A model generated the notes under the pieces. It did no database searches and was not told the DNA's origin. It worked only from the letters and a program-made list of their open reading frames with translations. A DNA stretch of 64,000 nucleotides, from contig NZ_JAEEGB010000014.1 in assembly GCF_016316925.1 (NCBI RefSeq), positions 124,001 to 188,000 on the forward strand. Reading direction: 5' to 3'. Source of the stretch: Clostridium aciditolerans. Lineage in GTDB: Bacteria; Bacillota; Clostridia; Clostridiales; Clostridiaceae. Position 1 is the first letter of the stretch, and each line of letters begins with the position of its first letter. Shown piece by piece: positions 43,593-52,633 of this stretch. The position numbers and the translations under genes were made by a program.

Positions 43593-44423
43593 ATGAAGAA
43601 AAACACAAAAAATGTTTTATCAGCATGCACCGTAGCTTCAGTATTAATAACAAGCTCAGTGACAGCAGCAACTGTAAAAGCAGCAGGGGTAGCACCGCCA
43701 GAAAATACTAATGAACATGAAACAGCAGTTAAAGTTTCTCAGGAGAAGGGGGCAAGCAACTCCTATTATACAGTAAAATTAAATGGAAAAGAATTAAAGA
43801 TAAGTAAAAACTCAAGTGGTAAAAAGGATGATAAAAAGGATGATAAAAAGGATGATAAAAAGGATGATAAAAAGGAGGACAAAAAGGACAATAAAAATGA
43901 GGATAAAAATGACGATAAAAAGAATGACAAAAATGAGGGTAAAGAGAATGGTAACAATGGTGAACAAAATTTAAGATTATTTGATGCTCAAGTTAGAAAT
44001 TTGGTACAGTATGCTGAACAAAAACATCCACAAGGCTTACATGCAATTGCTGATGTTTCCCAGTCAAATCATAAGTTAACTATAGAATTAACTAATCCTA
44101 ATACAACATTATATGGAGCTTATAGTAACTTTGTTAAAAAGTACAATTTACAACATGCCTTAGGTCAGGCTCAAGGTATTCTATTTAATGAGAAAAATGG
44201 ATATTCTGTGACTAAGGTAGTTAGAGTAGGTCATGGTAATGCAACTATCTATGATTCTAACGTTCAAGATAAAACAGTTAGTGACTTAATAGAGAGTATA
44301 GTACCATTAAATGAACAAGCATTAAAGTCCACAAAATATAAGGACTTAAAAGGTAATTATAAAGTTTATCTAAAGTACAAGGGTAAAAACATAAGTACAC
44401 CTTATATAGTACAAGTTGATTAA
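43593..44423 (+). CDS. Secreted Lys/Asp-repeat protein of unknown function
   Basis: 276 residues from ATG at 43593 (GGAGG at 43581-43585); the open frame upstream to 43524 overlaps untranslated leader. The signal peptide ends about VKAAG (residue 31). Region 75-125 is KDDKKDDKK-type low complexity, then a C-terminal globular part (about 130-276: LRLFDAQVRNLVQYAEQKHP ... LKGNYKVYLKYKGKNISTPY). I do not recognise the domain. The structured leader implies tight regulation. The charged repeat may bind wall polymer, as might the RsgI tail just upstream. Confidence 0.68.
   Translation: MKKNTKNVLSACTVASVLITSSVTAATVKAAGVAPPENTNEHETAVKVSQEKGASNSYYTVKLNGKELKISKNSSGKKDDKKDDKKDDKKDDKKEDKKDNKNEDKNDDKKNDKNEGKENGNNGEQNLRLFDAQVRNLVQYAEQKHPQGLHAIADVSQSNHKLTIELTNPNTTLYGAYSNFVKKYNLQHALGQAQGILFNEKNGYSVTKVVRVGHGNATIYDSNVQDKTVSDLIESIVPLNEQALKSTKYKDLKGNYKVYLKYKGKNISTPYIVQVD
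43821..43940 (+). repeat. 12-bp tandem repeats coding Lys/Asp units
   Basis: AAAAAGGATGAT units in tandem (about five exact, more degenerate copies after) give KKDD repeats. Likely variable in number between strains. Confidence 0.8.
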
Positions 44424-44465
44424 AAAGCACATAATTAATTTCTGTAATACCCACATATGAATATG

Positions 44466-44498
44466 AAAGCCAACAGCATCAGGTTCTGTTGGCTTTTA
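44466..44498 (+). terminator. Rho-independent terminator
   Basis: AAAGCCAACAG/CTGTTGGCTTT with a T-tail. Confidence 0.88.
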
Positions 44499-44549
44499 AA
44501 GATAATAACTTAAAAGATTATATAAAACTTACTGAAGGGAAGAGTATTT

Positions 44550-45953
44550 ATGTTAAAAAGAAATAAAAAATTTATCTCATATGTTCTTAGTATGTTTGTT
44601 ATTACAAATTTTATAGCATTTAGTACATCAATAGTCTCAGCGGCTTCAAATAGATTATGGGGGCAAGATAGATATCAAACATCAGCAGCAATATCTAAAG
44701 AAGGTTGGACAAATTCTGAATATGTAGTAATAGCAAGTGGTGAAGGTTATGCTGATGCACTATGTGCTGCTCCACTAGCAAAAAAATATAATGCACCAAT
44801 ACTTTTAACTGAAAGTGCTACTTTAAATGACAATGTAAAACAAGAAATAAAAAGATTAAATGCTAAACATGTTTTTATAATAGGAAAATATGCTTCAGTT
44901 TCACAAAAGGTTGAAAATGAAATAAAGTCCTTAGTGGCTGATATAAAGCGTCTTGGCGGGGATGATAGATACGAAACTTCAGTTATAGTTGCAAAAGAAC
45001 TTGAAAATATAAATGGAATTACAGTTACATCAGGACATGGATTTGCTGATGCCCTTTCTATAGCCTCTATAGCTGCGCAAAAAGGTATGCCTATACTTTT
45101 AACTGGTAAAGATAAGTTGCCAGAAGTAGTAAAAAATTATATAGAAGAAAATAATGAAAATATAAAAAAATCATACATAGTGGGTGGACAAGGAGTTATA
45201 AGTGATAACACCGCACAACAAGTATCTAAGGCAGCAATAAGACTTTATGGTCAAGATAGATTTGAAACAAATTTAAATGTAATGAAATATTTTAAGCAAG
45301 ACCTTAAATTTGATAATTTATATGTTGTTCAGGCAGATGGACCAACTGGAAATGAATTTGCAGATGCTCTATCAGGATCAGCCCTATCAGCGAAAACTTC
45401 ATCGCCAATAATATTAACTTACAAAACTATTCCATCTGCAACAGAAAGCTTTATAAAAGAAAATATAGAAACAAAATCTAATATAATTGCATTAGGCGGA
45501 GTTGCAGCAGTACCAGAAAGCATTGTAAAAACCCTTGAAAATGATATTGATTCAAGCAACTTATCTCAGATTTCTGACGGTTCTGATGGAGATATACAAT
45601 TTGTTTTTGCAGATACTTCTGAATCTTCATTTAATGTTTATCAACAAAATGGACAGACTATTGACATAGTAGATAAAATATCAAAAAGTAATTTAACCAA
45701 AATAAGAATTTATTCAGCAACCGCAAAAACTTTAACACTTTCAATAAATGGATACAAGGCAGATGAAAATGTATCAAGTGGATGGACAGATTTTGAAGTT
45801 CCAACAGCATTTTTAGGATTTGATAACGGAGCTCCTGGTATATCTCAAGTAGGCCTTGATAATTTAGAGCTTAAAAATAGCATGGATGGAAAGCTTAATT
45901 TGATAGTAGGAAATGACACAGATGCTAAAAGTTTAGTTATAAAATATAGGTAA
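44550..45953 (+). CDS. Third CWB2 protein with C-terminal unknown domain
   Basis: 467 residues. The signal peptide ends about VSA-AS (residue 32). Three CWB2 modules (about 33-125, 128-220, 225-325) show LWGQDRYQTSAAISKEGW, RLGGDDRYETSVIVAKEL and LYGQDRFETNLNVMKYF. The last about 130 residues (IQFVFADTSESSFNVYQQNG ... LVIKYR) have no module I recognise and may be the effector or binding part. It directly precedes cpsC/cpsD (30 bp), so a surface protein is probably cotranscribed with the polysaccharide tyrosine-kinase genes. Confidence 0.9.
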   Translation: MLKRNKKFISYVLSMFVITNFIAFSTSIVSAASNRLWGQDRYQTSAAISKEGWTNSEYVVIASGEGYADALCAAPLAKKYNAPILLTESATLNDNVKQEIKRLNAKHVFIIGKYASVSQKVENEIKSLVADIKRLGGDDRYETSVIVAKELENINGITVTSGHGFADALSIASIAAQKGMPILLTGKDKLPEVVKNYIEENNENIKKSYIVGGQGVISDNTAQQVSKAAIRLYGQDRFETNLNVMKYFKQDLKFDNLYVVQADGPTGNEFADALSGSALSAKTSSPIILTYKTIPSATESFIKENIETKSNIIALGGVAAVPESIVKTLENDIDSSNLSQISDGSDGDIQFVFADTSESSFNVYQQNGQTIDIVDKISKSNLTKIRIYSATAKTLTLSINGYKADENVSSGWTDFEVPTAFLGFDNGAPGISQVGLDNLELKNSMDGKLNLIVGNDTDAKSLVIKYR

Positions 45954-45983
45954 ATTTAAATATACAAGGAGGATATACATCCT

Positions 45984-46667
45984 ATGAGTGAGGAAATGAC
46001 AATAGATTTAAAGAACTTCTTTTGCATAATTAAAAAGAGAATAAAACTAATACTTATAATAACTATTGCATGTACACTTATATCAGGGATTTTAAACTTT
46101 TTCGTTATTAAATCTACATATGAAGCAAGTGCAAGTATTGTTATAGGAAAAGCTGATAATGATCCAAATAATAAGTCTCAGTATAATTATAATGACATTA
46201 TGATGTTTCAAAAACTTGTAAAGACTTATGCTGAAATAGGAAAGTCTAGAGCTGTTGCTGAAAATGCTTCGGCAAGATTAAAAAATATATCAGCAGATAA
46301 ACTTGAAAGTATAATTAATGTAACACCACAAAACGATACTCAAATAGTTGAATTTAAAGTGAAAAATAACAGTCCACAAGAAGCATATCTTATAATGAAT
46401 GCTGTTACTGATGCTTTTATACAAGAATCAAAAAGAATATACCCAACTGGAAGTATACAAGTAATGGATGGAGCTAAGATTCCACAAAAACCTATTAAAC
46501 CAAATAAGACTTTAAACGTAGCTATAGCATTTTTCATTGGACTTGTGGTATCTTTAGGACTTACATTTGCACTTGAATATATGGACAGTACTATAAAAAC
46601 AGAAGAGAATATAAATAGGTATTTAGGTATTCCTGTTATAGGTGTAATACCAAGGGATAACAATTAA
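45984..46667 (+). CDS. cpsC: Wzz/CpsC-type chain-length regulator and BY-kinase activator
   Basis: 227 residues. Wzz-type N-terminus (MTIDLKNFFCIIKKRIKLIL), TM at about 17-38, an external helical domain, and a second TM at about 172-195 with the Pro-rich motif PQKPIKPNKTLN before it. Short Wzz proteins in Firmicutes hold and activate a separate tyrosine kinase, encoded next. A small hairpin AGGAT/ATCCT (45970-45983) overlaps the AGGAGG ribosome site and ends at the ATG, which could tune translation. Confidence 0.9.
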   Translation: MSEEMTIDLKNFFCIIKKRIKLILIITIACTLISGILNFFVIKSTYEASASIVIGKADNDPNNKSQYNYNDIMMFQKLVKTYAEIGKSRAVAENASARLKNISADKLESIINVTPQNDTQIVEFKVKNNSPQEAYLIMNAVTDAFIQESKRIYPTGSIQVMDGAKIPQKPIKPNKTLNVAIAFFIGLVVSLGLTFALEYMDSTIKTEENINRYLGIPVIGVIPRDNN

Positions 46668-46692
46668 TTAACTAATAAACGGAGTGAATAAT

Positions 46693-47379
46693 ATGGAAAA
46701 CGAAAGCATTGTAACAGTAAAAAGCCCTAAATCCCCTGTTGCAGAGGCATATAGGACCTTGAGAACAAATATTCAGTTTTCATCCTTTGATAATAAGGTT
46801 CAAATAATAGTTGTAACAAGTTCAGAGCCAGGAGAAGGAAAGTCTACCACTGCTGCAAATCTTGCAGTGGTTATGGCTGAAAGTGGAGCTAAAACTATAT
46901 TGATAGATTGTGACCAAAGAAAGTCAACATTACATAAGGTATTTTCATTATCTAATCAAGCTGGTATATCAGATTTACTTGTAGGCAATGTAGAATTTCA
47001 AGAAGCAGTTAAAAGTACTGAGATTCAGAATCTTGATGTTCTGACTTCTGGTACGAGGCCTCCAAACCCAGCTGAACTTCTAGCTTCATCAAAAATGAAG
47101 CAATTTTTAGAAGGATTAAGACAAAATTATGAATATATTATAATAGACACACCTCCAATAATAGCTGTAACAGATGCTCAGCTTCTTTCAACCTATGCCG
47201 ATGGTTGCCTTTTAGTAGTTGCTTCATCACAAGTAGATAGGAAAGCAGCAAAAAAAGCTAAAGAACTTTTACAAAAGGTTAACGCTAAAATATTAGGGGC
47301 AGTACTTAATAAGTTAGAAGTGAACGAAAAAAAATATTACTATAACTATTATTATGGAAATGAAGATCATAAAATTTAG
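46693..47379 (+). CDS. cpsD: CpsD-type bacterial tyrosine kinase
   Basis: 228 residues from ATG at 46693; the GTG at 46684 lies within the CGGAG ribosome site region. Walker A SSEPGEGKSTTAANL, Walker A' ILIDCDQRKSTLH, Walker B YIIIDTPP. The C-terminus KKYYYNYYYG is the tyrosine cluster that is autophosphorylated to set polymer length. Acts with CpsC at the membrane and is reversed by CpsB (40299). Confidence 0.93.
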   Translation: MENESIVTVKSPKSPVAEAYRTLRTNIQFSSFDNKVQIIVVTSSEPGEGKSTTAANLAVVMAESGAKTILIDCDQRKSTLHKVFSLSNQAGISDLLVGNVEFQEAVKSTEIQNLDVLTSGTRPPNPAELLASSKMKQFLEGLRQNYEYIIIDTPPIIAVTDAQLLSTYADGCLLVVASSQVDRKAAKKAKELLQKVNAKILGAVLNKLEVNEKKYYYNYYYGNEDHKI

Positions 47380-47407
47380 AAAGAAAATATGATTAGTATT
47401 TTAATAT

Positions 47408-47455
47408 AACAATCTATATGTGATTAGAGAAAACACATATAGATTGTTATTTTTT
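47408..47455 (+). terminator. Rho-independent terminator after cpsD
   Basis: Perfect 15-bp stem AACAATCTATATGTG/CACATATAGATTGTT then ATTTTTTT. It splits the regulators from the synthesis operon. Confidence 0.92.
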
Positions 47456-47530
47456 TGATTTTTTTTAATTATACCCCATTGATAGAAAAAAGTTTACGTA
47501 TGTATATAATAAAGGGAGGAGAGGTATAAA

Positions 47531-48199
47531 ATGGTAGAAATCAGAGGGGAAAGTTTAAAGTATATTGTTGGGCCTTTGAAAATTTATGAAAAAAGTACAA
47601 GCTATTATATTACAAAAAGAATTGTGGATTTTTTAGGAGCATTATTTGGAATTATTGCATTAAGTCCTTTGATAATTATAACGGCTATAGCTGTAAAGTT
47701 GGACTCCAAGGGGCCTATATTCTTTGCACAGAAAAGAGTAGGACAAAACGGAAAAATATTTTATATGTATAAGTTTAGATCTATGGTAACTAATGCAGAA
47801 GAACTTTTACACAAGCTTAAAGACAAGAATGAAATGACAGGTCCTATGTTTAAGATGAAGAATGACCCAAGAATAACTAGAGTGGGAAAATTTATAAGAA
47901 AAACAAGTATAGATGAGCTTCCTCAATTATTTAATGTGTTAAAGGGTGAAATGTCATTAGTAGGGCCAAGACCTAATCTATCAAGGGAAGTAGAAAAATT
48001 TACAGAACGTCAGAAAATTAAACTTTTAGCTAAGCCAGGATTAACTTGTTATTGGCAGGTTATGGGTAGGAATGATATAGATTTTGAGGAATGGATGGAA
48101 CTAGATATAAAGTATGTAAAGGAAAGAAACCTTTGGATTGATATAGCTCTTATATTGAAAACGGTGAGGGTGTTGTTTGGAGATGAAGGAGCAAGGTAG
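47531..48199 (+). CDS. Initiating polyprenyl-phosphate glycosylphosphotransferase
   Basis: 222 residues. One membrane segment (about 30-55) and the catalytic core of the WbaP/PglC/EpsL family: KRVGQNGKIFYMYKFRSM, RITRVGKFIRKTSIDELPQL and LVGPRPN. It transfers a sugar-1-phosphate to undecaprenyl phosphate, the first committed step of repeat-unit assembly. First gene after the terminator and first of the long operon. SD GGGAGGAGAGG. Confidence 0.93.
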   Translation: MVEIRGESLKYIVGPLKIYEKSTSYYITKRIVDFLGALFGIIALSPLIIITAIAVKLDSKGPIFFAQKRVGQNGKIFYMYKFRSMVTNAEELLHKLKDKNEMTGPMFKMKNDPRITRVGKFIRKTSIDELPQLFNVLKGEMSLVGPRPNLSREVEKFTERQKIKLLAKPGLTCYWQVMGRNDIDFEEWMELDIKYVKERNLWIDIALILKTVRVLFGDEGAR

Positions 48200-48240
48200 T
48201 ATTTTAAGTTGCATGATAAATTAATTAGGAGTGATTAATA

Positions 48241-49590
48241 TTGAAAATTGTAGTGGCAGGAACAGGATATGTTGGATTAGTTACAGGTGCATGTTTAGCA
48301 CATTTAGGACATAGTGTAACTTGCGTGGATACGAACAAAGAAAAGATAGAACTAATGAAACAAGGAATATCACCAATATATGAACCTGGATTAGATGAAA
48401 TACTCAAAAAAAATTATGAAGAAAGTAGATTAGATTTTACAACTGATTATAAATCAGTATATAAAGATGCAGATGTAATTTTTATAGGTGTAGGTACTCC
48501 AGAAAGAGAAGATGGTTCCGCTAATCTGGATTATGTATATAAAGCCTCCGAACAAATAGCTGAAAATGTAGAAAAAGATTGTTTGGTTGTTGTTAAATCA
48601 ACAGTTCCAATAGGGACTAATGATAAAGTAGAAGAATTTCTAAAGGAACATTTAAAAAATGATGTTCAAATAGAAGTGGCTTCAAATCCAGAATTCTTAT
48701 CTCAAGGAACAGCAGTTAAAGACACTTTGTATTCTAGCAGAATAGTAATAGGTGTTAAATCAGATAGAGCTAGAGATACTTTGAGAGAAGTGTATGAAAG
48801 ATTTAATCAACCAATAGTTGTAACTAATAGAAGAAGTGCTGAGATGATAAAATATGCATCTAATGATTTCTTGGCATTAAAGATATCATTTATTAATGAA
48901 ATTGCTAACTTTTGTGAAATTGTTGGAGCGGATGTTGAAGATGTGGCAAATGGAATGTCTTATGATCCGAGAATAGGAGACAAGTTCTTAAAAGCAGGAA
49001 TAGGATATGGAGGGTCTTGTTTCCCTAAAGATACTAAGGCACTTCATTGGCTTGCTAATGATAATGGATATGAGTTAAAAACTATAAAAGCAACGATAGA
49101 GGTAAATGAAAATCAAAAATATAAATTATTTAGAAAAGCTAAACAGAGGTTTAGAAGTTTAAAAGGAATGAAAGTGGCAATTTTAGGGTTAACATTTAAA
49201 CCAGGAACAGATGATTTGAGAGATGCACCTTCAATACCAAATGTTAGAAGACTATTAGATGAAGGAGCAGAAATCGTGGCATATGATCCAGTAGGAGAAG
49301 AAAACTTTAAAAAACTATTTCCAACTGAAATTACATATGTAAAAACTCCAGAAGAAACTTTAAAAGATGCAGATGCAGCATTTATATTTACAGAATGGAA
49401 TGAAATTAAATCTTTACACTTAAATATATACAAGGAATTAATGAATACTCCTATCATATTTGATGGAAGAAATTGTTATAAAATTAACGATGTAGAAGAA
49501 AAAGCAATAGAATATTATTCTGTCGGAAGAAAGGCTATTTTAAATTTAAAAGAAGATGCTAAGAGCGAAGCAGCTATGGCAATAGTATAG
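48241..49590 (+). CDS. ugd: UDP-glucose 6-dehydrogenase
   Basis: 449 residues from TTG at 48241. NAD-binding GTGYVGLVTGACLAHLGH, a central helical domain, and the catalytic GGSCFPKDT with Cys260, the position usual for this enzyme. It oxidises UDP-glucose to UDP-glucuronic acid, so the polymer should contain a uronic acid. This matters because a uronate-type polysaccharide lyase is encoded at 62417. SD GGAGTGA. Confidence 0.94.
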   Translation: MKIVVAGTGYVGLVTGACLAHLGHSVTCVDTNKEKIELMKQGISPIYEPGLDEILKKNYEESRLDFTTDYKSVYKDADVIFIGVGTPEREDGSANLDYVYKASEQIAENVEKDCLVVVKSTVPIGTNDKVEEFLKEHLKNDVQIEVASNPEFLSQGTAVKDTLYSSRIVIGVKSDRARDTLREVYERFNQPIVVTNRRSAEMIKYASNDFLALKISFINEIANFCEIVGADVEDVANGMSYDPRIGDKFLKAGIGYGGSCFPKDTKALHWLANDNGYELKTIKATIEVNENQKYKLFRKAKQRFRSLKGMKVAILGLTFKPGTDDLRDAPSIPNVRRLLDEGAEIVAYDPVGEENFKKLFPTEITYVKTPEETLKDADAAFIFTEWNEIKSLHLNIYKELMNTPIIFDGRNCYKINDVEEKAIEYYSVGRKAILNLKEDAKSEAAMAIV

Positions 49591-49614
49591 GATAATGCAT
49601 AAGGGGATTGGAAA

Positions 49615-50781
49615 ATGAAGCATGTATTTATTATAGGCTCTAAAGGAATACCCGCAAAATATGGCGGATTTGAAACCTTTGTTGAAAAACTAACAGAAGG
49701 ACAGAAAAGTAAACAAATAAAATATCATGTTTCTTGCTTAGCAGATGATTATAAGAATTTTAAACATAATGGAGCTAGATGCTTCAACATAAAAGTACCC
49801 AATATTGGACCTGCAAAAGCAGTTTATTATGATATAGCAGCACTAAAAGAAAGTATTAAATGTATAGAAGATAATAAAATAAAAAATTCAATCGTATATA
49901 TTTTAGCATGTAGAATAGGACCATTTGTCGGATATTATAAAAATAAATTAAAAAAGTTAGGTGGGACTTTAATTGTTAATCCAGATGGTCATGAATGGAA
50001 GAGAGCTAAATGGAATAAAGCTATAAGACAATATTGGAAAGTTTCAGAAAAATACATGGTTAAACATGCAGACTTATTAATATGTGATTCAAAAAATATA
50101 GAGAAATATATAAAAGAAGATTATAAACAATACAATCCAAGAACAACTTTTATAGCTTATGGAGCTGATACTGAAAAATCAAAATTAACAGATGAGGATA
50201 GTACTTTACTTCAATGGTATAAAGAAAAAAATGTTAAAAAGAAAGAATACTATTTAGTAGTTGGTAGATTTGTTCCAGAAAATAACTATGAAACGATGAT
50301 AACTGAATTTATGAAATCAAAAACCAAAAAGGATTTTATATTAATAACTAATGTAGAGAAAAATAAATTCTATGAGGAATTAAGAGAAAAGACAAACTTT
50401 GATAAAGATAAAAGAATAAAGTTTGTTGGGACAGTTTATAACCAAGAATTATTAAAAAAGATTAGAGAAAATGCATATGGATATTTTCATGGACATGAAG
50501 TAGGTGGTACTAATCCCTCTTTATTAGAAGCACTAGCTACAACTGATTTAAATATATTATTAGATGTTGGATTTAATAGAGAAGTAGGAATGGATGGTGC
50601 TTTATATTTTAATAAGAAAAATAGAAATTTAGCTAATCTTATAGATAAATTAGATAATATTGATGAAGGATATATAAAAACTTTAGGCTCTAAGGCTAAA
50701 GACAGAATACAAAAGGAATATACATGGAGCTATATTATAGACAAATATGAGGAGCTATTAGCTAATAAAATATCGTATTGA
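49615..50781 (+). CDS. Glycosyltransferase, Cps2T-like (DUF1972 N-terminus)
   Basis: 388 residues. N-terminal IIGSKGIPAKYGGFETFVEK is the DUF1972/rhamnosyltransferase-type signature (GT4 fold). The C-terminal nucleotide-sugar part has VVGRFVPENNYETMI and FHGHEVGGTNPSLLEAL. Acts on the cytoplasmic side to extend the lipid-linked repeat. A rhamnose donor fits RmlA later in the operon, but the specificity is inference. Confidence 0.88.
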   Translation: MKHVFIIGSKGIPAKYGGFETFVEKLTEGQKSKQIKYHVSCLADDYKNFKHNGARCFNIKVPNIGPAKAVYYDIAALKESIKCIEDNKIKNSIVYILACRIGPFVGYYKNKLKKLGGTLIVNPDGHEWKRAKWNKAIRQYWKVSEKYMVKHADLLICDSKNIEKYIKEDYKQYNPRTTFIAYGADTEKSKLTDEDSTLLQWYKEKNVKKKEYYLVVGRFVPENNYETMITEFMKSKTKKDFILITNVEKNKFYEELREKTNFDKDKRIKFVGTVYNQELLKKIRENAYGYFHGHEVGGTNPSLLEALATTDLNILLDVGFNREVGMDGALYFNKKNRNLANLIDKLDNIDEGYIKTLGSKAKDRIQKEYTWSYIIDKYEELLANKISY

Positions 50782-50806
50782 TTTGTAGATAAAGAAAAGG
50801 GGAAAT

Positions 50807-51472
50807 ATGCTTAAAAGAATAGATAAGAATAATATAAGTACACTGGATTTAATTTCAATATTAAGTTCTACTTTATTAAAAATAATAAGAGGGTTTCTTG
50901 CTAAGGCTTTTTTTGCTAAGTCTGATGGATTAATATTTATAGGGAAAAGAACTAAAATATCTAATAAGAATAAGATAATAATAGGTAAAAATATGAAATT
51001 CGAAATGCACTGCGAAGTACAAGGGCTAAGTAAACGAGGATTAGTATTTGGAGATAATGTTACTATAGGAAATTCAACTATGATAAGACCATCTAGTTAC
51101 TATGGAGTGGAAGTAGGAGAAGGGCTGAAAATGGGTAATAATTCTTCAATTGGCCCTATGGGTTATATTGGATGTGCTGGATATATAAGCATTGGGTCGA
51201 ATGTTATGATTGGTCCTAGAGTGAGCTTTTTTGCAGAGAATCATAATTTTAATGATACATCAAGCACAATTAAATCACAGGGAGTTATTAGAAAAGGAAT
51301 AATTGTTGAGGATGATTGTTGGATAGGAAGTGGAGTAATAGTACTTGATGGGGTGACTATTGGTAGAGGGAGTATTATAGGTGCAGGAACAATTGTTACA
51401 AAAGATATTCCGCCCTATAGTATTGTTGTTGATAAAAGAGAAAAAATAGTGAAATCAAGGATGGAAAATTAG
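50807..51472 (+). CDS. Hexapeptide-repeat acyltransferase (WcaF-like)
   Basis: 221 residues. Left-handed beta-helix with [LIV]GxxxxIG-type hexapeptides from about 45, such as IGPRVSFFAENHNF (His at the acetyl-CoA site region), then WIGSGVIVLDGVTIGRGSII and GAGTIVTKDIP. Probably O-acetylates a sugar of the polymer or its lipid precursor. Two bases separate it from the next glycosyltransferase. Confidence 0.86.
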   Translation: MLKRIDKNNISTLDLISILSSTLLKIIRGFLAKAFFAKSDGLIFIGKRTKISNKNKIIIGKNMKFEMHCEVQGLSKRGLVFGDNVTIGNSTMIRPSSYYGVEVGEGLKMGNNSSIGPMGYIGCAGYISIGSNVMIGPRVSFFAENHNFNDTSSTIKSQGVIRKGIIVEDDCWIGSGVIVLDGVTIGRGSIIGAGTIVTKDIPPYSIVVDKREKIVKSRMEN

Positions 51473-51473
51473 T

Positions 51474-52622
51474 ATGAAAAATATATTATATTTACATGCA
51501 GGGGCTGAATTGTATGGGGCAGATATTGTTTTATTACAACTATTAAAAAATATTGATAAGAAAAGTCTTAAACCCTATATTGTACTTCCCTGTGATGGAC
51601 CACTAGTTAAAAAGTTTAAAGAAAATAATATAGAAGTTGAAATTGTAGAATACCCAATATTAAGAAGAAAATTTTTTACTCCAATTGGAATATTGAGATA
51701 TTTAAAAGATTATATAAAATATTCTCAAAAAATAAAGAGAATAGCATCTGAGAAAAATATAGATATAATTCATACAAATACAGCAGCTGTATTGGAAGGA
51801 ATATATATAAAGAAAAAACTTAAAATACCTCAGGTTTGGCATATACATGAAATTATAGTAAAACCTAAAGCTATACATAAATTTATAAGTTTTCTTTTAT
51901 CTAAATATGCTGATGAAGTAGTAACAGTGTCTCAGGCTGTAAAAGAACATTTAAAGAGCACAGGATATTTTAAGAAGGATATTAAAGTAATCTATAACGG
52001 TGTAGATAACAATATATTTAATCCTAATAATGAAAAGGAATATATAAAAAAAGAGTTTAATATACCTGATGATTCAATTATTGTTGGCATGATAGGAAGA
52101 GTAAATGCATGGAAAGGACAAGCTGATTTTCTTAAAGCAATGGATATAGTATTAAAGAAAAATAGTCACGTATATGCAATGATGGTTGGTGGAGTATTTG
52201 AAGGGGAAGAATGGCGGAAAGATGAATTAGAAAAACAAATTAAAGTTATGGAAAATAAAGATAGAGTAATTTTTTCTGATTATAGAAGTGATAGTAAAAA
52301 TATTCATTCTCTATATGATATCTTTGTTCTTCCAAGTACTAATCCTGATCCTTTACCTACAGTTGTATTGGAAGCAATGGCAAGTGGAACACCTATTGTT
52401 GGATATAGACATGGTGGAGTATGCGAAATGGTAAAAGAAAATTATAACGGGTTTCTTTCAAAAGTTGGAGATATTAATGAGCTGGCAGCGAAAATAGAAT
52501 ATCTAGTAAAAGATGAAAGTAAAAGAAAGGAATTTCAGAATAATTCACTTAATAGACAAAAATTAAATTTTTCATTGGAAAGTTATATATCTAAGTTTGA
52601 TGAATTATACCAAAAATTATAG
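51474..52622 (+). CDS. Glycosyltransferase family 4
   Basis: 382 residues with GT-B fold: N-terminal NILYLHAGAELYGADIVLLQ, middle VWHIHEI and VTVSQAVKEHL, C-terminal GMIGRVNAWKGQADFLKAM and PLPTVVLEAMASGTPIVGYR with the E-x7-E motif. Cytoplasmic or membrane-peripheral; adds one sugar of the repeat. Donor and linkage cannot be read. Confidence 0.9.
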   Translation: MKNILYLHAGAELYGADIVLLQLLKNIDKKSLKPYIVLPCDGPLVKKFKENNIEVEIVEYPILRRKFFTPIGILRYLKDYIKYSQKIKRIASEKNIDIIHTNTAAVLEGIYIKKKLKIPQVWHIHEIIVKPKAIHKFISFLLSKYADEVVTVSQAVKEHLKSTGYFKKDIKVIYNGVDNNIFNPNNEKEYIKKEFNIPDDSIIVGMIGRVNAWKGQADFLKAMDIVLKKNSHVYAMMVGGVFEGEEWRKDELEKQIKVMENKDRVIFSDYRSDSKNIHSLYDIFVLPSTNPDPLPTVVLEAMASGTPIVGYRHGGVCEMVKENYNGFLSKVGDINELAAKIEYLVKDESKRKEFQNNSLNRQKLNFSLESYISKFDELYQKL

Positions 52623-52633
52623 GGGGAGAAAAA

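Noticed and set aside
43766-43957. Minus-strand Ser/Phe/Leu repeat ORF opposite the Lys/Asp-repeat gene
   Set aside because: A shadow of the 12-bp tandem repeat.
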